Source: Candidatus Brevundimonas phytovorans (GTDB lineage: Bacteria > Pseudomonadota > Alphaproteobacteria > Caulobacterales > Caulobacteraceae). Taken from it: a stretch of DNA of 64,000 nt. Numbering within the stretch: the first letter of the stretch is position 1; every line of letters starts with the position of its first letter. Under the pieces are notes generated by a model. That model did not search any database. It saw nothing but the letters and a program-made list of their open reading frames with translations, and was not told the origin of the DNA. Below, in pieces: positions 49,265 to 57,570 of this stretch. Location: NCBI GenBank assembly GCA_029203145.1, contig CP119309.1, positions 893,001 to 957,000 of the forward strand, in the 5' to 3' direction. Both the position numbers and the translations under genes were made by a program.

Positions 49265-49861
49265 TCAGGGCCTGCGCTCGACCTTGTGGGCCATGTTGGG
49301 GCGGGGGCGTTCCAGGGGGGCTTCGGTCAGGGTTCCGAGGTGGATGAAGCCGGCGATGGTCTCGCCGTCCTGGACGCCGAACAGGGCGACGGCGGCGGGG
49401 TCGTAGGCGTACCAGTCGGTGATCCAGCTGGCGGAATAGCCGAGGGCGTCGGCGGCGTGTTCGAGGTTCATGCAGACGGCGCCGGCGGACAGCTGCTGCT
49501 CCCAGACCGGGACCTTGTGGCCCTGAACGGGGGTCGAGATCACCAGAATGGTCAGGGGCGGATTGGCCAGCTTGGCCAGGACGGCCAGGTCCTTGTCGAT
49601 GCGGTTCTGGCTTTCGGCGAGGACAGCGAGGGCTTCGGACAGTTCGGTGCGGCTCTGCGGGCCCAGCACCACGAAGCGCCAGGGGAAGAGCTTGCCGTGG
49701 TCGGGGGTGCGGGCGCCGAGGTGGAGGATCTGCTCGATCTCGGCCTCGGACGGGCCGGGGGCGGCCAGCAACTGGGCCGAGGCCGAGCGGCGGTTGGCCA
49801 GACGGGTCAGCATGGCGTCGGAGCGGACGGGCAGGGGCAGGGCGGCGTTGAGATCGGTCAT
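49265..49861 (-). CDS. Nitroreductase-family flavoprotein (YdjA-like)
   Basis: The 198-residue protein belongs to the small nitroreductase subfamily. RLANRRSASAQLLAAPGPS binds FMN with Arg/Ser residues, TPDHGKLFPWRFVVLG follows, and GAVCMNLEHAADALGYSASWITDWYA is the C-terminal FMN-binding helix. YdjA-like enzymes lack part of the common domain and their substrates are not known. The start is ATG at 49861; the gene is divergent from the NUDIX gene 46 bases away. Confidence 0.9.
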   Translation of the reverse strand: MTDLNAALPLPVRSDAMLTRLANRRSASAQLLAAPGPSEAEIEQILHLGARTPDHGKLFPWRFVVLGPQSRTELSEALAVLAESQNRIDKDLAVLAKLANPPLTILVISTPVQGHKVPVWEQQLSAGAVCMNLEHAADALGYSASWITDWYAYDPAAVALFGVQDGETIAGFIHLGTLTEAPLERPRPNMAHKVERRP

Positions 49862-49906
49862 GCCGCCTAGCTAGGATTTCGCAGCGCCCGGCGCCATAGC
49901 GGAGGG

Positions 49907-50536
49907 ATGCACGATATTCCCGACATCAAGCCTCGCTGGGCCGAAGCCCTGCCGGAACCGCCGAAATGGCAGAGCCATGGCGACAGCGTCCTGATCGACA
50001 CGCCGTGGATGACGGTGACGCGGCATCCGGCGATCGCCCCGACGGGCATGGCTGCCGACTATGTGGCGATGCGGCCCAAGAACGTGGGGACGGGGGTGCT
50101 GCCGCTGCATGAGGACGGGATGGTGACGCTGGTGGGCCAACATCGCTTCACCCTGATGCGCTACTCCTGGGAAATGCCCGAGGGCGGGGCGCCGATGGAC
50201 GAGGACCCGTTCGACGCCGTGCGCCGCGAACTGGCCGAGGAGGCGGGGTTGGCGGCGGAACACTGGCGCGCGGCGCTGGACATGGACCTGTCGAACTCGA
50301 TCACCGACGAGCGCGCCATGACCTGGGTGGCCTGGGGGCTGAGCGCGGTTCCGGTCGATCCCGATCCGACCGAGGTGATCGTCGTGGCGCGCGTGCCGTT
50401 CCGCGACCTGCTGGCCGAGATCGAGCGCGGGGCGGTGCGCGACAGCCTGACGGTGGCGACGGCCTACAAGGCCTACCATATGGCGCGCGAAGGCGAACTG
50501 CCCGCCGCGCTGGCGCAGGCCATGCTGGGGGCGTAG
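49907..50536 (+). CDS. NUDIX hydrolase (ADP-ribose pyrophosphatase-like)
   Basis: The 209-residue protein has a standard Nudix box, GGAPMDEDPFDAVRRELAEEAGL, with the metal-binding REL-EE arrangement. WEMPEGG is placed before it, as in ADP-ribose and NDP-sugar hydrolases. A beta-strand-rich N-terminal part with DTPWMTVTRHPAI matches that subgroup. The cysE gene starts six bases after the stop, and overlapping promoters are unlikely, so both may be one transcript. The substrate is not proven. Confidence 0.9.
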   Translation: MHDIPDIKPRWAEALPEPPKWQSHGDSVLIDTPWMTVTRHPAIAPTGMAADYVAMRPKNVGTGVLPLHEDGMVTLVGQHRFTLMRYSWEMPEGGAPMDEDPFDAVRRELAEEAGLAAEHWRAALDMDLSNSITDERAMTWVAWGLSAVPVDPDPTEVIVVARVPFRDLLAEIERGAVRDSLTVATAYKAYHMAREGELPAALAQAMLGA

Positions 50537-50542
50537 GATCGC

Positions 50543-51385
50543 ATGAAGGAAACGGGAGGCCCGATGGCCAAGCTGGAAATCGTGCCGCAAGAGCCGGACC
50601 TGTGGGCGCAGTTGCGCGCCGCAGCCGAAGACGCCGCGCGCGAGGAGCCTCGGTTGGCCTCGCAGATGAATGCGGTGGTGCTGGCGCACGACGATCTGGC
50701 GGGCGCGCTCAGCTTCCAGATCGCGCGCAAGCTGGGCGACGCGGAACTGGGGGCCATGTCGCTGCGCGAGGTGGCGCTGTCAGCCTTTGCGGCGGACCCC
50801 GGCATCCTGGCGGCGGCGGAGGCTGATCTGAAGGCGGTGCAGGACCGCGATCCGGCGATCCGCTCGCTGTTGCAGCCCTTCATGTATTTCAAGGGCTTCC
50901 AGGCCTTGCAGGCGTGGCGCGTGGCCCACTGGCTTTGGGGCCAGGATCGCGACACCCTGGCGTTTCACTTTCAGAGCCGGATTTCGGAGCTGTTCCAGGT
51001 GGACATCCATCCGGCGGCGCGGATCGGTTCGGGCGTCTTCATCGACCACGGCACCGGCATCGTCATCGGCGAGACGGCGGTGGTCGGCGACGAGGTGTCG
51101 ATGCTGCATGCCGTGACCCTGGGCGGGACCGGAGCCGAGCGCGGCGACCGCCATCCGAAGATCGGGCGCGGCGTCCTGCTGGGGGCGGGGGCCAAGGTGC
51201 TGGGTAATATCGTGGTTGGGGACTACGCCAAGGTGGCGTCCGGGTCGGTGGTGCTGAAGCCGGTGCCTGCGGGCTGCACCGTGGCCGGGGTGCCGGCGAA
51301 GGTTGTGGCCTGTCCGACCGACGCGGCGCCCGCGCGGACGATGGACCATACCCTGGCCGACATCGCCTATGATTACGTGATCTGA
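50543..51385 (+). CDS. cysE: Serine O-acetyltransferase
   Basis: The 280-residue protein has an N-terminal helical SAT domain (DLWAQLRAAAEDAAREEP and SLREVALSAFAADPGI). A left-handed beta-helix of hexapeptide repeats follows: DIHPAARIGSGVFIDHGTGIVIGE, with the active-site His in DHGTG, and VSMLHAVTLGGTG. It makes O-acetylserine for cysteine. The C-terminal tail ends DYVI, which may bind the cysteine synthase active site. Two ATGs (50543 and 50564) each have an AGGA/GGAGG ahead at four bases. Confidence 0.95.
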   Translation: MKETGGPMAKLEIVPQEPDLWAQLRAAAEDAAREEPRLASQMNAVVLAHDDLAGALSFQIARKLGDAELGAMSLREVALSAFAADPGILAAAEADLKAVQDRDPAIRSLLQPFMYFKGFQALQAWRVAHWLWGQDRDTLAFHFQSRISELFQVDIHPAARIGSGVFIDHGTGIVIGETAVVGDEVSMLHAVTLGGTGAERGDRHPKIGRGVLLGAGAKVLGNIVVGDYAKVASGSVVLKPVPAGCTVAGVPAKVVACPTDAAPARTMDHTLADIAYDYVI

Positions 51386-51480
51386 CCCTGCCGCCTGTGG
51401 ACGCCCGATACGCGGGCTTCCCATGAGGAAGCGGCTTCTCTAGGTTCCGCCGTCAACGAGACACCAGCGAGGCTACCCCC

Positions 51481-51690
51481 GTGAAAGAATCTGATCTGAA
51501 GCGCGTCGAGACGCACCTGAAGCGCACCTTCAACCACGGCGGCATCAAGGTGAAGGCCCGCAAGGTGGCCGATTCCGCCGAGGTCTATGTCGATGACGAG
51601 TTCATCGGCGTGGTGTTCGAGGACGAGGACGAGGCCGGCTCGTTCATGTTCGAGATGGCGATCCTGGCCGAAGACCTGCCGCAGGACTGA
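51481..51690 (+). CDS. DUF3126-family small protein
   Basis: The 69-residue protein starts at GTG 51481. It is a single alpha/beta unit: VETHLKRTFNHGGIKVKARKV, AEVYVDDEFIGVVFEDEDEAG and FMFEMAILAEDLPQD. This is the DUF3126 pattern, found mainly in alphaproteobacteria, of unknown function. There is no ribosome site of note. It follows cysE on the same strand by 95 bases and ends before a strong terminator, so it may be part of that transcript. Confidence 0.88.
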   Translation: MKESDLKRVETHLKRTFNHGGIKVKARKVADSAEVYVDDEFIGVVFEDEDEAGSFMFEMAILAEDLPQD

Positions 51691-51729
51691 GGCCGCGCCT
51701 CCAGAGGCTTCTCTGGAAAGCAGGCAACG

Positions 51730-51763
51730 AAAAGGGCCGGAGGGGCGAACCCTCCGGCCTTTT
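51730..51763. terminator. Bidirectional intrinsic terminator
   Basis: AAAAGGGCCGGAGGG and CCCTCCGGCCTTTT form an 11-base GC stem with A and T tracts on both sides. It serves DUF3126 and the convergent H1-like gene. Confidence 0.9.
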
Positions 51764-51789
51764 GTCGTTTTCAGGGCCTGAGCGCGGTC

Positions 51790-52389
51790 CTAGAGGCCGA
51801 ACAGGCGGGCGAAGAAGCCCTTCTTCTTTTCAGGCTGGGGCGCAGCGGCGACGGGCGTCGGTTGCGGCGCCGCTGCGGGCTTGGGCGCTTCGGGCGCGGG
51901 GGTCGGGGCAGGGGCTGCGGCGACGGGCTTCGGAGCCTCGACGGGCGCGGCGGCGGGTTTCGGCGCCGCAGCCTTGGGAGCGGCGGTCTTGGGGGCGGCT
52001 GCCTTGGGCGCTGCGACCTTCTTGGGGGCGGCGGGCTTGGCGGCGGCAGACTTGGTCGCGGTCTTGGCCGGCGCCGTCTCAGGCTTGGCGGCCTTCGGAG
52101 ATGCCGCGGTGCTCTTGACGGCGGCGGCCTTGGCGGCCGGCTTTGCCGCGGTCTTCGGCGCAGCCTTGGCCGCGGGCTTCGCAGCCGTCTTGGGTGCAGC
52201 AGCCTTTACAGCAGCCTTTACAGCAGGCTTGGCGGCGGCGGCCTTGGGCGCAGCGGCTTTCGGCGCAGCCTTCGGTTTTGCAGCGGCCTTGGGCGCCGTA
52301 GCGCTCGACTTTGCCGCCGGTTTCGGCTTGGAAGCGGCAGGCGCCGCTTTCGGCGCAGCAGTTTTCGATTCAGACGGTGCTTTAGCCAT
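51790..52389 (-). CDS. Histone H1-like Ala/Lys/Pro-rich protein
   Basis: The 199-residue protein is built almost wholly of A, K and P in repeats such as KAAPKTAAKPAAKAA and PKAAAPKTAAPKAAAPKP. This is the composition of bacterial histone H1-like and Hc1-type DNA-binding proteins. The last third is less basic and more Pro-rich. It ends in a short hydrophobic/basic tail, KKKGFFARLFGL, that could anchor it to membranes or a partner protein. No folded domain is visible. Length may vary between strains because of the repeats. It is divergent from prmA. Confidence 0.75.
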   Translation of the reverse strand: MAKAPSESKTAAPKAAPAASKPKPAAKSSATAPKAAAKPKAAPKAAAPKAAAAKPAVKAAVKAAAPKTAAKPAAKAAPKTAAKPAAKAAAVKSTAASPKAAKPETAPAKTATKSAAAKPAAPKKVAAPKAAAPKTAAPKAAAPKPAAAPVEAPKPVAAAPAPTPAPEAPKPAAAPQPTPVAAAPQPEKKKGFFARLFGL

Positions 52390-52468
52390 GGATACCCGGA
52401 CCCCTCAATGGACACGGGCGATCCGCACGCCCGCACTCGTGATTCGTTATCATAACGGTGTTTGAGAA

Positions 52469-53335
52469 ATGTCCGAGTCCGCACTTCAGGTAATCGCACG
52501 CGGCGAACGCGAGGCCGCCGAGGCCGCCGCCGCCGCGATCGACGCCAACCCCATGCTGGAAAACGCGACCTACTCGATCCTGGAAGAAGACGAGGACAAG
52601 GGCGTCTGGCGCATCGACGCCTTCCCGACCACGGACGAGGAAGCCGAGGGCGTCGCTGAAACCTTGCGCGCGACGCCGGGTCTGGAGGTCGTTGTCGAGA
52701 AGCTGGCCGACGCCGACTGGCTGGCCATGTCGTTGTCGGGCCTGCCGCCGGTCGAGGCCGGGCGCTTCTTCGTCTACGGCGCGCATGATCAGGGCAAGAT
52801 CCCCGAGGGCCGAGTCAATCTGAAGATAGACGCGGGCGCCGCCTTTGGCACCGGCCACCACGGCACGACGGTCGGTTGCCTGGAGGCCTTCGACAACCTG
52901 CTGAAGACCGAAAAGTTCGACAAGGTTCTGGACGTCGGCTGCGGCACGGGCGTGCTGGCCATTGCCGCCGCCAAGACCGGCTCGCCCATCGCCGTCGGCA
53001 CCGACATCGACGAGCCCTCGGCCCGCATCGCCAACGAGAACGCCCAGATCAACGACGCCAAGTGCGAGTTCTATTTCGCCGACGGCCTGAGCGATCCGCG
53101 CATCGCCCAGCACGCGCCCTATGACCTGGTCTTCGCCAACATTCTGGCCGCGCCCCTGGTGTTTCTGGCGCCCGAGATCGGCCAGGCGCTGAAGTCGGGC
53201 GGTGTGGCCATCCTTTCGGGCCTGCTGCGGACGCAGGAAGAGCGGATTCTGGAAGCCTATCTGCCGCTGGGCTTCGTGGTCGAGCAGACGATCCACCATG
53301 ATGCATGGACGGCGCTGCAGTTGCGCAAGAAATAG
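52469..53335 (+). CDS. prmA: Ribosomal protein L11 methyltransferase
   Basis: The 288-residue protein has an N-terminal substrate-binding domain. The SAM-dependent domain has FGTGHHGTT, motif I LDVGCGTGVLAIAA, and NILAAPLVFLAPEI (the N-I/L-A motif near the active site). PrmA trimethylates L11. The N-domain motif and spacing fit the family. The ATG at 52469 is close to the H1-like start on the other strand (79 bases). A palindromic repeat lies between its end and the aminopeptidase gene. Confidence 0.93.
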   Translation: MSESALQVIARGEREAAEAAAAAIDANPMLENATYSILEEDEDKGVWRIDAFPTTDEEAEGVAETLRATPGLEVVVEKLADADWLAMSLSGLPPVEAGRFFVYGAHDQGKIPEGRVNLKIDAGAAFGTGHHGTTVGCLEAFDNLLKTEKFDKVLDVGCGTGVLAIAAAKTGSPIAVGTDIDEPSARIANENAQINDAKCEFYFADGLSDPRIAQHAPYDLVFANILAAPLVFLAPEIGQALKSGGVAILSGLLRTQEERILEAYLPLGFVVEQTIHHDAWTALQLRKK

Positions 53336-53371
53336 TCGCTCAAGCAGCCGAAGGCGTTAGCGCCTCTAATA

Positions 53372-53522
53372 TCCTTCTCCCCTTGAGGGAGAAGGTGTCG
53401 TGCGGAGCATGACGGATGAGGGGGAGGTCGGCTTCACGCACGGTCTGTCCCCTCTGCCCGCTGAAACCGCCCCCTCATCCGAGCGCCTCCGGCGCCCACC
53501 TTCTCCCACAAGGGGAGAAGGG
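53372..53522. repeat. Long palindromic intergenic repeat, family CTTCTCCCC (copy 3)
   Basis: The third copy of the element, again with GTCGTGCGGAGCATGACGGATGAGG and CCCCCTCATCCGAGCGCC inside paired CCTTCTCCC...GGGGAGAAGG ends. It is close to copy 1 in sequence. It lies between prmA and the aminopeptidase gene and ends 13 bases before the latter's ATG. Confidence 0.9.
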
Positions 53523-53535
53523 ATAAGAGAGCCCC

Positions 53536-55359
53536 ATGCGCCAGACATTCGACGAAACCACCGATCCCTCTTTCGGGGCCAAGCACCTGCCTTTGTTGCG
53601 CGCCGAGATGGCGAAGCAGGGGCTGGACGGCCTGCTGGTCCCGCACGAGGACGAGCATCAGAACGAATACCTGCCCGAGGCCAGCGAGCGACTGGCCTGG
53701 GTCAGCGGCTTCACCGGCTCTGCTGGAGCGGGCGTGGTGCTGAAAGACAAGGCCGCCGTCTTCGTCGACGGCCGCTATACGGTTCAGGCCAAGGCCCAGA
53801 CGGACCCGGCCCTGTTCGAGCGGGTCGAGCTGAACAGGCTGGCCGCCTGGCTGGAGACCCTGAGCGCCGGTTCGGTCATCGGCTACGACCCGCGCCTGCA
53901 CAGCCCGGATGCGCTGGCGACGTTGCGCGCGGCGGTCGAGAAGGCCGGGGCGACGCTGAAAGCCGTCGAGCCCAATCCCATCGACCTGGCCTGGGGCGAT
54001 GCTCGCCCGCCTCAGCCGCAGGCGCCGGTGGTCCCGCACGAAGATCGCTATACCGGCGAGAATGCGACGTCCAAGCGCGCCCGCATCGGTCAGGCCATCG
54101 CCGACAAGGGCGCCGAGGTGGCGGTGCTGACCTCGCCGTCGTCGCTGGCCTGGCTGTTCAACATTCGCGGCGGCGACGTGATCCGCACGCCTCTGCCGCT
54201 GGGGCAGGCGGTGGTGAAGGCCGACGGCACGGCCAAGGTCTTTCTCGACCCCGCCAAGGTGACGAACGAACTGCCGGGCTGGCTGGGCGACGCTGTGACG
54301 CTGGAGGCGCCCGAAGCGCTGCCCGACGCGCTGGACGCCCTGTCGGGGCAGAAGGTGCTGATCGATCCGGCGGTGTCCTCGGCCTGGTATTTCGACCGGC
54401 TGGAAACGGCCGGCGCCACCATCGTGCGCGGCATGGACCCCTGCGCCCTGCCGCGCGCGCAGAAGAACGCCGTCGAGATCGAGGGCAGTCGTCAGGCGCA
54501 TATCCGCGACGGCGCGGCCCTGACCCGCTTCCTGCACTGGGTCGATACGGTCGCCCAGAAGGACCTGCCTGACGAGCGGGCGGTGGTCGAGGCGCTGGAG
54601 GGCTTCCGCGAGGCGACGGGCATGCTGAAGGACCTGTCCTTCGACACCATCGCCGGCGTCGGCCCGAACGGCGCCCTGCCGCACTACAAGCCGGTCGGGG
54701 CCAAGATCCGTCCGATGGAGAAGGGTTCGCTGCTGCTGGTGGATGGCGGCGGTCAGTATCTGGACGGGACCACGGACGTGACCCGCACCATGGCCATCGG
54801 CGAGGGCACGGCGGATCAGCGCCGCATGTTCACCCTGGTCCTGAAGGGCCATATCGCCATGGCGACGATCCGCTTCCCCGCCGGGACCTCGGGGCGCCAG
54901 TTGGACGCCGTGGCGCGCCAGCCGCTGTGGAATGCGGGCTTCGACTTCGACCACGGCACGGGCCACGGCGTCGGCTCCTATCTGGGCGTACACGAGGGGC
55001 CGCAGCGCATCGCCGGATGGGGCACGGACCAGCCGCTGCTGACCGGCATGATCCTGTCCAATGAGCCGGGCTACTACCGAGAAGGCGAGTGGGGCATCCG
55101 CATCGAAACCTTGCAGGTCGTGACGGCGCCGACCCAGGTTGCGGGCGGCGAGCGGCCCATGCACGGTTTCGAGCAACTGACCCTGGCGCCGCTGGATCGT
55201 CGTCTGATCGACGTGGCGCGGCTGACCGCCGACGAGCGCGCCTATGTCGACGCCTATCACGCCGAGGTTCTGGCCAAGGTCGGGCCTCTGCTGGCGGACG
55301 GCGTGCAGAAGGACGAGGCGGCGCTGGCCTGGCTGAAGGCGCAGACGGCGCCGCTCTGA
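53536..55359 (+). CDS. Aminopeptidase P family (Xaa-Pro) metallopeptidase, long form
   Basis: The 607-residue M24B peptidase has two creatinase-like N-terminal domains (LVPHEDEHQNEYLPEASERLAW is the long-form signature) and a pita-bread catalytic domain. The metal ligands lie in LLVDGGGQYLDGTTDVTRT (two Asp), HGTGHGVGSYLGVHEGP (His) and NEPGYY (Glu), with a final Glu near IRIETL. It removes an N-terminal residue before proline. lrgA follows within five bases, so the three genes probably form a transcript. The ATG has AGAGAGCCCC upstream. Confidence 0.93.
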   Translation: MRQTFDETTDPSFGAKHLPLLRAEMAKQGLDGLLVPHEDEHQNEYLPEASERLAWVSGFTGSAGAGVVLKDKAAVFVDGRYTVQAKAQTDPALFERVELNRLAAWLETLSAGSVIGYDPRLHSPDALATLRAAVEKAGATLKAVEPNPIDLAWGDARPPQPQAPVVPHEDRYTGENATSKRARIGQAIADKGAEVAVLTSPSSLAWLFNIRGGDVIRTPLPLGQAVVKADGTAKVFLDPAKVTNELPGWLGDAVTLEAPEALPDALDALSGQKVLIDPAVSSAWYFDRLETAGATIVRGMDPCALPRAQKNAVEIEGSRQAHIRDGAALTRFLHWVDTVAQKDLPDERAVVEALEGFREATGMLKDLSFDTIAGVGPNGALPHYKPVGAKIRPMEKGSLLLVDGGGQYLDGTTDVTRTMAIGEGTADQRRMFTLVLKGHIAMATIRFPAGTSGRQLDAVARQPLWNAGFDFDHGTGHGVGSYLGVHEGPQRIAGWGTDQPLLTGMILSNEPGYYREGEWGIRIETLQVVTAPTQVAGGERPMHGFEQLTLAPLDRRLIDVARLTADERAYVDAYHAEVLAKVGPLLADGVQKDEAALAWLKAQTAPL

Positions 55360-55363
55360 TCCG

Positions 55364-55744
55364 ATGATCGGCGCCATCGCCCTGCTGCTCGTCTGCCAGT
55401 TGGCGGGCGAGATCATCCACCGGCTGACGGGCCTGCCCCTGCCGGGGTCGGTGATCGGCATGGTGCTGCTGCTGGCCTGGCTGGCCTTCGTGCCGAGGGA
55501 GCGGCTGACGCTGACCCAGGTGACGGGCTGGCTGACGGCGCACCTGTCGATCATGTTCGTGCCGGCGGCTGTGGGCGTGATGGAGGAGGGGGCGATCCTG
55601 TCGCGCTATGGCCTCGGCATCGTCGTGGCGGTGGTGGTGTCGACCCTGCTGACGCTGGCGGTCACGGCCCTGGTGTTCCGCGTCGTGGCGAGGCGCGAGC
55701 CGGAGCCTGAAGGCGGGCCAGAGACGGGGGAGAGCGCGTCGTGA
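55364..55744 (+). CDS. lrgA: LrgA/CidA-family holin-like protein
   Basis: The 126-residue membrane protein has four hydrophobic segments and the LrgA/CidA signature: LLLVCQLAGEIIHRLTGLPLPGSVIGM and LSIMFVPAAVGVMEEG. It ends in a hydrophilic Glu/Gly tail. Family members are proposed to act as holin/antiholins or as small-acid transporters together with LrgB. The stop overlaps the lrgB start (GTGA). The regulators LytSR or LysR-type are not adjacent. Confidence 0.9.
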   Translation: MIGAIALLLVCQLAGEIIHRLTGLPLPGSVIGMVLLLAWLAFVPRERLTLTQVTGWLTAHLSIMFVPAAVGVMEEGAILSRYGLGIVVAVVVSTLLTLAVTALVFRVVARREPEPEGGPETGESAS

Positions 55745-56433
55745 GCGATCTGATCGCGATGCCCCTGTTTTGGCTGGCGGTGACGCTGGTGGTGTTCGAG
55801 GCGGCGGATGTGCTGTCGCGGCGCAGCGGGCGCCATCCGCTGTGCCATCCGGTGCTGCTGGCGACGCCGGTGCTGATCGGGGTCCTGCTGGCGACCAGGA
55901 CGCCCTATGCGTCCTATGCCGAGGCGACCCAGGTGCTGGGCTTCCTGCTGGGACCGGCGGTGGTGGGGCTGGCCGTGCCGATCTGGGCGCAGCGGGCGAC
56001 GATCCGGCGGCTGGCCAAGCCCCTGGCCTGCGCCCTGCTGGCCGGGGCGGTGACGGCCATCGTCAGCGCCGTGGGCATCGTCTGGCTGTTCGGCGCGCCG
56101 GTTGAGATCATGGCTTCCATCGCCCCGCGCGCCACGACCACGCCGGTCGGCATGGCGGTGGCCTCGCAACTGGGCGGGATACCGGCGCTGGCAGCGGTCA
56201 TCGTGCTGATGTCGGGGGTGATCGGGGCGATGACGGCGACGCCGCTGCTGAACCTGCTGAAGATCAGGGACTATCGGGCAAGGGGGTTTGCAGTCGGGGT
56301 TTCGGCGCACGGCTTCGGCGCGGCGCGGGCCTTTCAGGTGGATCAGACGGCGGGCGCCTTCGCCAGTCTGGGCATGGCGCTGAATGCGGTGGTGACGGCG
56401 ACGATCCTGTCCGTCGTCGCCAGCCTGATCTGA
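55741..56433 (+). CDS. lrgB: LrgB-family membrane protein
   Basis: The 230-residue membrane protein has about seven hydrophobic segments. The LrgB signature blocks are HPLCHPVLLATPVLIG, FLLGPAVVGLAVPIWAQ, IAPRATTTPVGMAVASQLGG and VSAHGFGAARAFQVDQTAGAFASLGMALNA. Together with LrgA it forms a transporter-like or cell-death related system. Start GTG 55741 overlaps the lrgA stop by four bases. In plants the LrgAB homologue exports glycolate, so a small-acid transport role is the leading alternative. Confidence 0.92.
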   Translation: MSDLIAMPLFWLAVTLVVFEAADVLSRRSGRHPLCHPVLLATPVLIGVLLATRTPYASYAEATQVLGFLLGPAVVGLAVPIWAQRATIRRLAKPLACALLAGAVTAIVSAVGIVWLFGAPVEIMASIAPRATTTPVGMAVASQLGGIPALAAVIVLMSGVIGAMTATPLLNLLKIRDYRARGFAVGVSAHGFGAARAFQVDQTAGAFASLGMALNAVVTATILSVVASLI

Positions 56434-56525
56434 GCCGCGCATCTTGAAATAAGGCGGCGTGGCGCCCATCTGCCCGTCGCTGGCGGATGCGCCGTCGGCC
56501 CCCTCACATCAGAAGGAATGCGCTC

Positions 56526-57512
56526 ATGAAGATGCGCAAGCTGGGCCAAGGCGGCCCTGAAGTCTCGGCCGTTGGTCTGGGCTGTATGGGCATGAGCGCC
56601 TTTTACGGCGGCTCGAACGAGGGGCAGTCGATCGACGTGATCCACCGCGCGCTCGACCTGGGCGTGACCCTGTTCGATACAGCGGAAGTCTATGGCCCGC
56701 ACACCAATGAACTGCTGCTGGGCAAGGCGCTGAAGGGCCGGCGTGACGAAGCCTTCATCGCCACCAAGTTCGGCATCGGCTACAATGCGGACCGCACGGC
56801 CCTGGGCGTGGACGGCTCGCCCGCCAATGTCCGCCGCGCCATCGAGGGCAGCCTGAGCCGCCTCGGCGTTGATCATGTGGACCTCTACTACCTGCACCGC
56901 GTCGATCCCGACACGCCGATCGAGGAGACGGTGGGCGCGATGGCGGACCTGGTGAGCGAGGGCAAGGTCCGCTTCCTCGGCCTGTCCGAGGCCGCGCCGG
57001 CGACCATCCGCAAAGCCCACGCGACGCACCCGATCACGGCCCTGCAGACCGAGTATTCGCTGTGGAGCCGCGAGCCCGAGGACGAGATATTCGCCACGGT
57101 GCGCGAACTGGGCATCGGCTTTGTGCCCTACAGCCCGCTGGGGCGGGGATTCCTGTCGGGCGAGATCAAGTCGATCGACGACCTGCCGGCCGATGACTTC
57201 CGTCGCTCGAACCCGCGTTTCATGGGCGAGAACTTTCAGAAGAATCTGGATCTGGTCGCGGCGGTCTCGGCCATCGCCGCCGACAAGGGCGTGACGGCGG
57301 CGCAACTGGCCTTGGCCTGGGTGCTGGCCCAGGGCGAGGACCTGATCCCCATCCCCGGTACGCGCCGGATCGCCACCCTGGAGCAGAATATCGCCGCGAC
57401 GGAGATCGTGCTGACGTCGGAAGACCTGACGCGGATTGAGGCGGTCTTTCCCAAGGGGGCGGCCTCGGGCGAACGCTACGCCGCCGCTGGGCGAGCGGCG
57501 CTGAACCGCTGA
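56526..57512 (+). CDS. Aldo/keto reductase
   Basis: The 328-residue NADPH-dependent oxidoreductase has the family catalytic set: FDTAEVYGPHTNELLLGKAL with the Asp and Tyr, and ATKFG with the Lys. The LYYLHRVDPDTPIEETVGAM region has the active His. YSPLGRGFLSG and the NADP phosphate-binding IPGTRRIATLEQNIAA follow. It resembles the YajO/Tas-type (AKR11-13) group. Substrates are unknown. ATG 56526 with AGAAGGA eight bases upstream; the longer in-frame start is not supported. Confidence 0.92.
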   Translation: MKMRKLGQGGPEVSAVGLGCMGMSAFYGGSNEGQSIDVIHRALDLGVTLFDTAEVYGPHTNELLLGKALKGRRDEAFIATKFGIGYNADRTALGVDGSPANVRRAIEGSLSRLGVDHVDLYYLHRVDPDTPIEETVGAMADLVSEGKVRFLGLSEAAPATIRKAHATHPITALQTEYSLWSREPEDEIFATVRELGIGFVPYSPLGRGFLSGEIKSIDDLPADDFRRSNPRFMGENFQKNLDLVAAVSAIAADKGVTAAQLALAWVLAQGEDLIPIPGTRRIATLEQNIAATEIVLTSEDLTRIEAVFPKGAASGERYAAAGRAALNR

Positions 57513-57520
57513 TCCATACA

Positions 57521-57562
57521 ATCCTCCCCCATGTAGCTTGCGAAATGGGGGAGGGGAGGATT
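57521..57562. repeat. Short palindromic repeat, family CCTCCCCC (copy 2)
   Basis: ATCCTCCCCCAT and ATGGGGGAGGGGAGGAT pair around TGTAGCTTGCGA. It is the outer shell of the element at 49089 with the interior lost. It could end transcription of the aldo/keto reductase gene and the convergent DUF2147 gene. Confidence 0.75.
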
Positions 57563-57570
57563 GAAGCGAG

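Noticed and set aside
53434..55554. 706-residue - strand frame opposite the aminopeptidase gene
   Set aside because: Shadow; runs through a repeat and lacks any recognisable motif.
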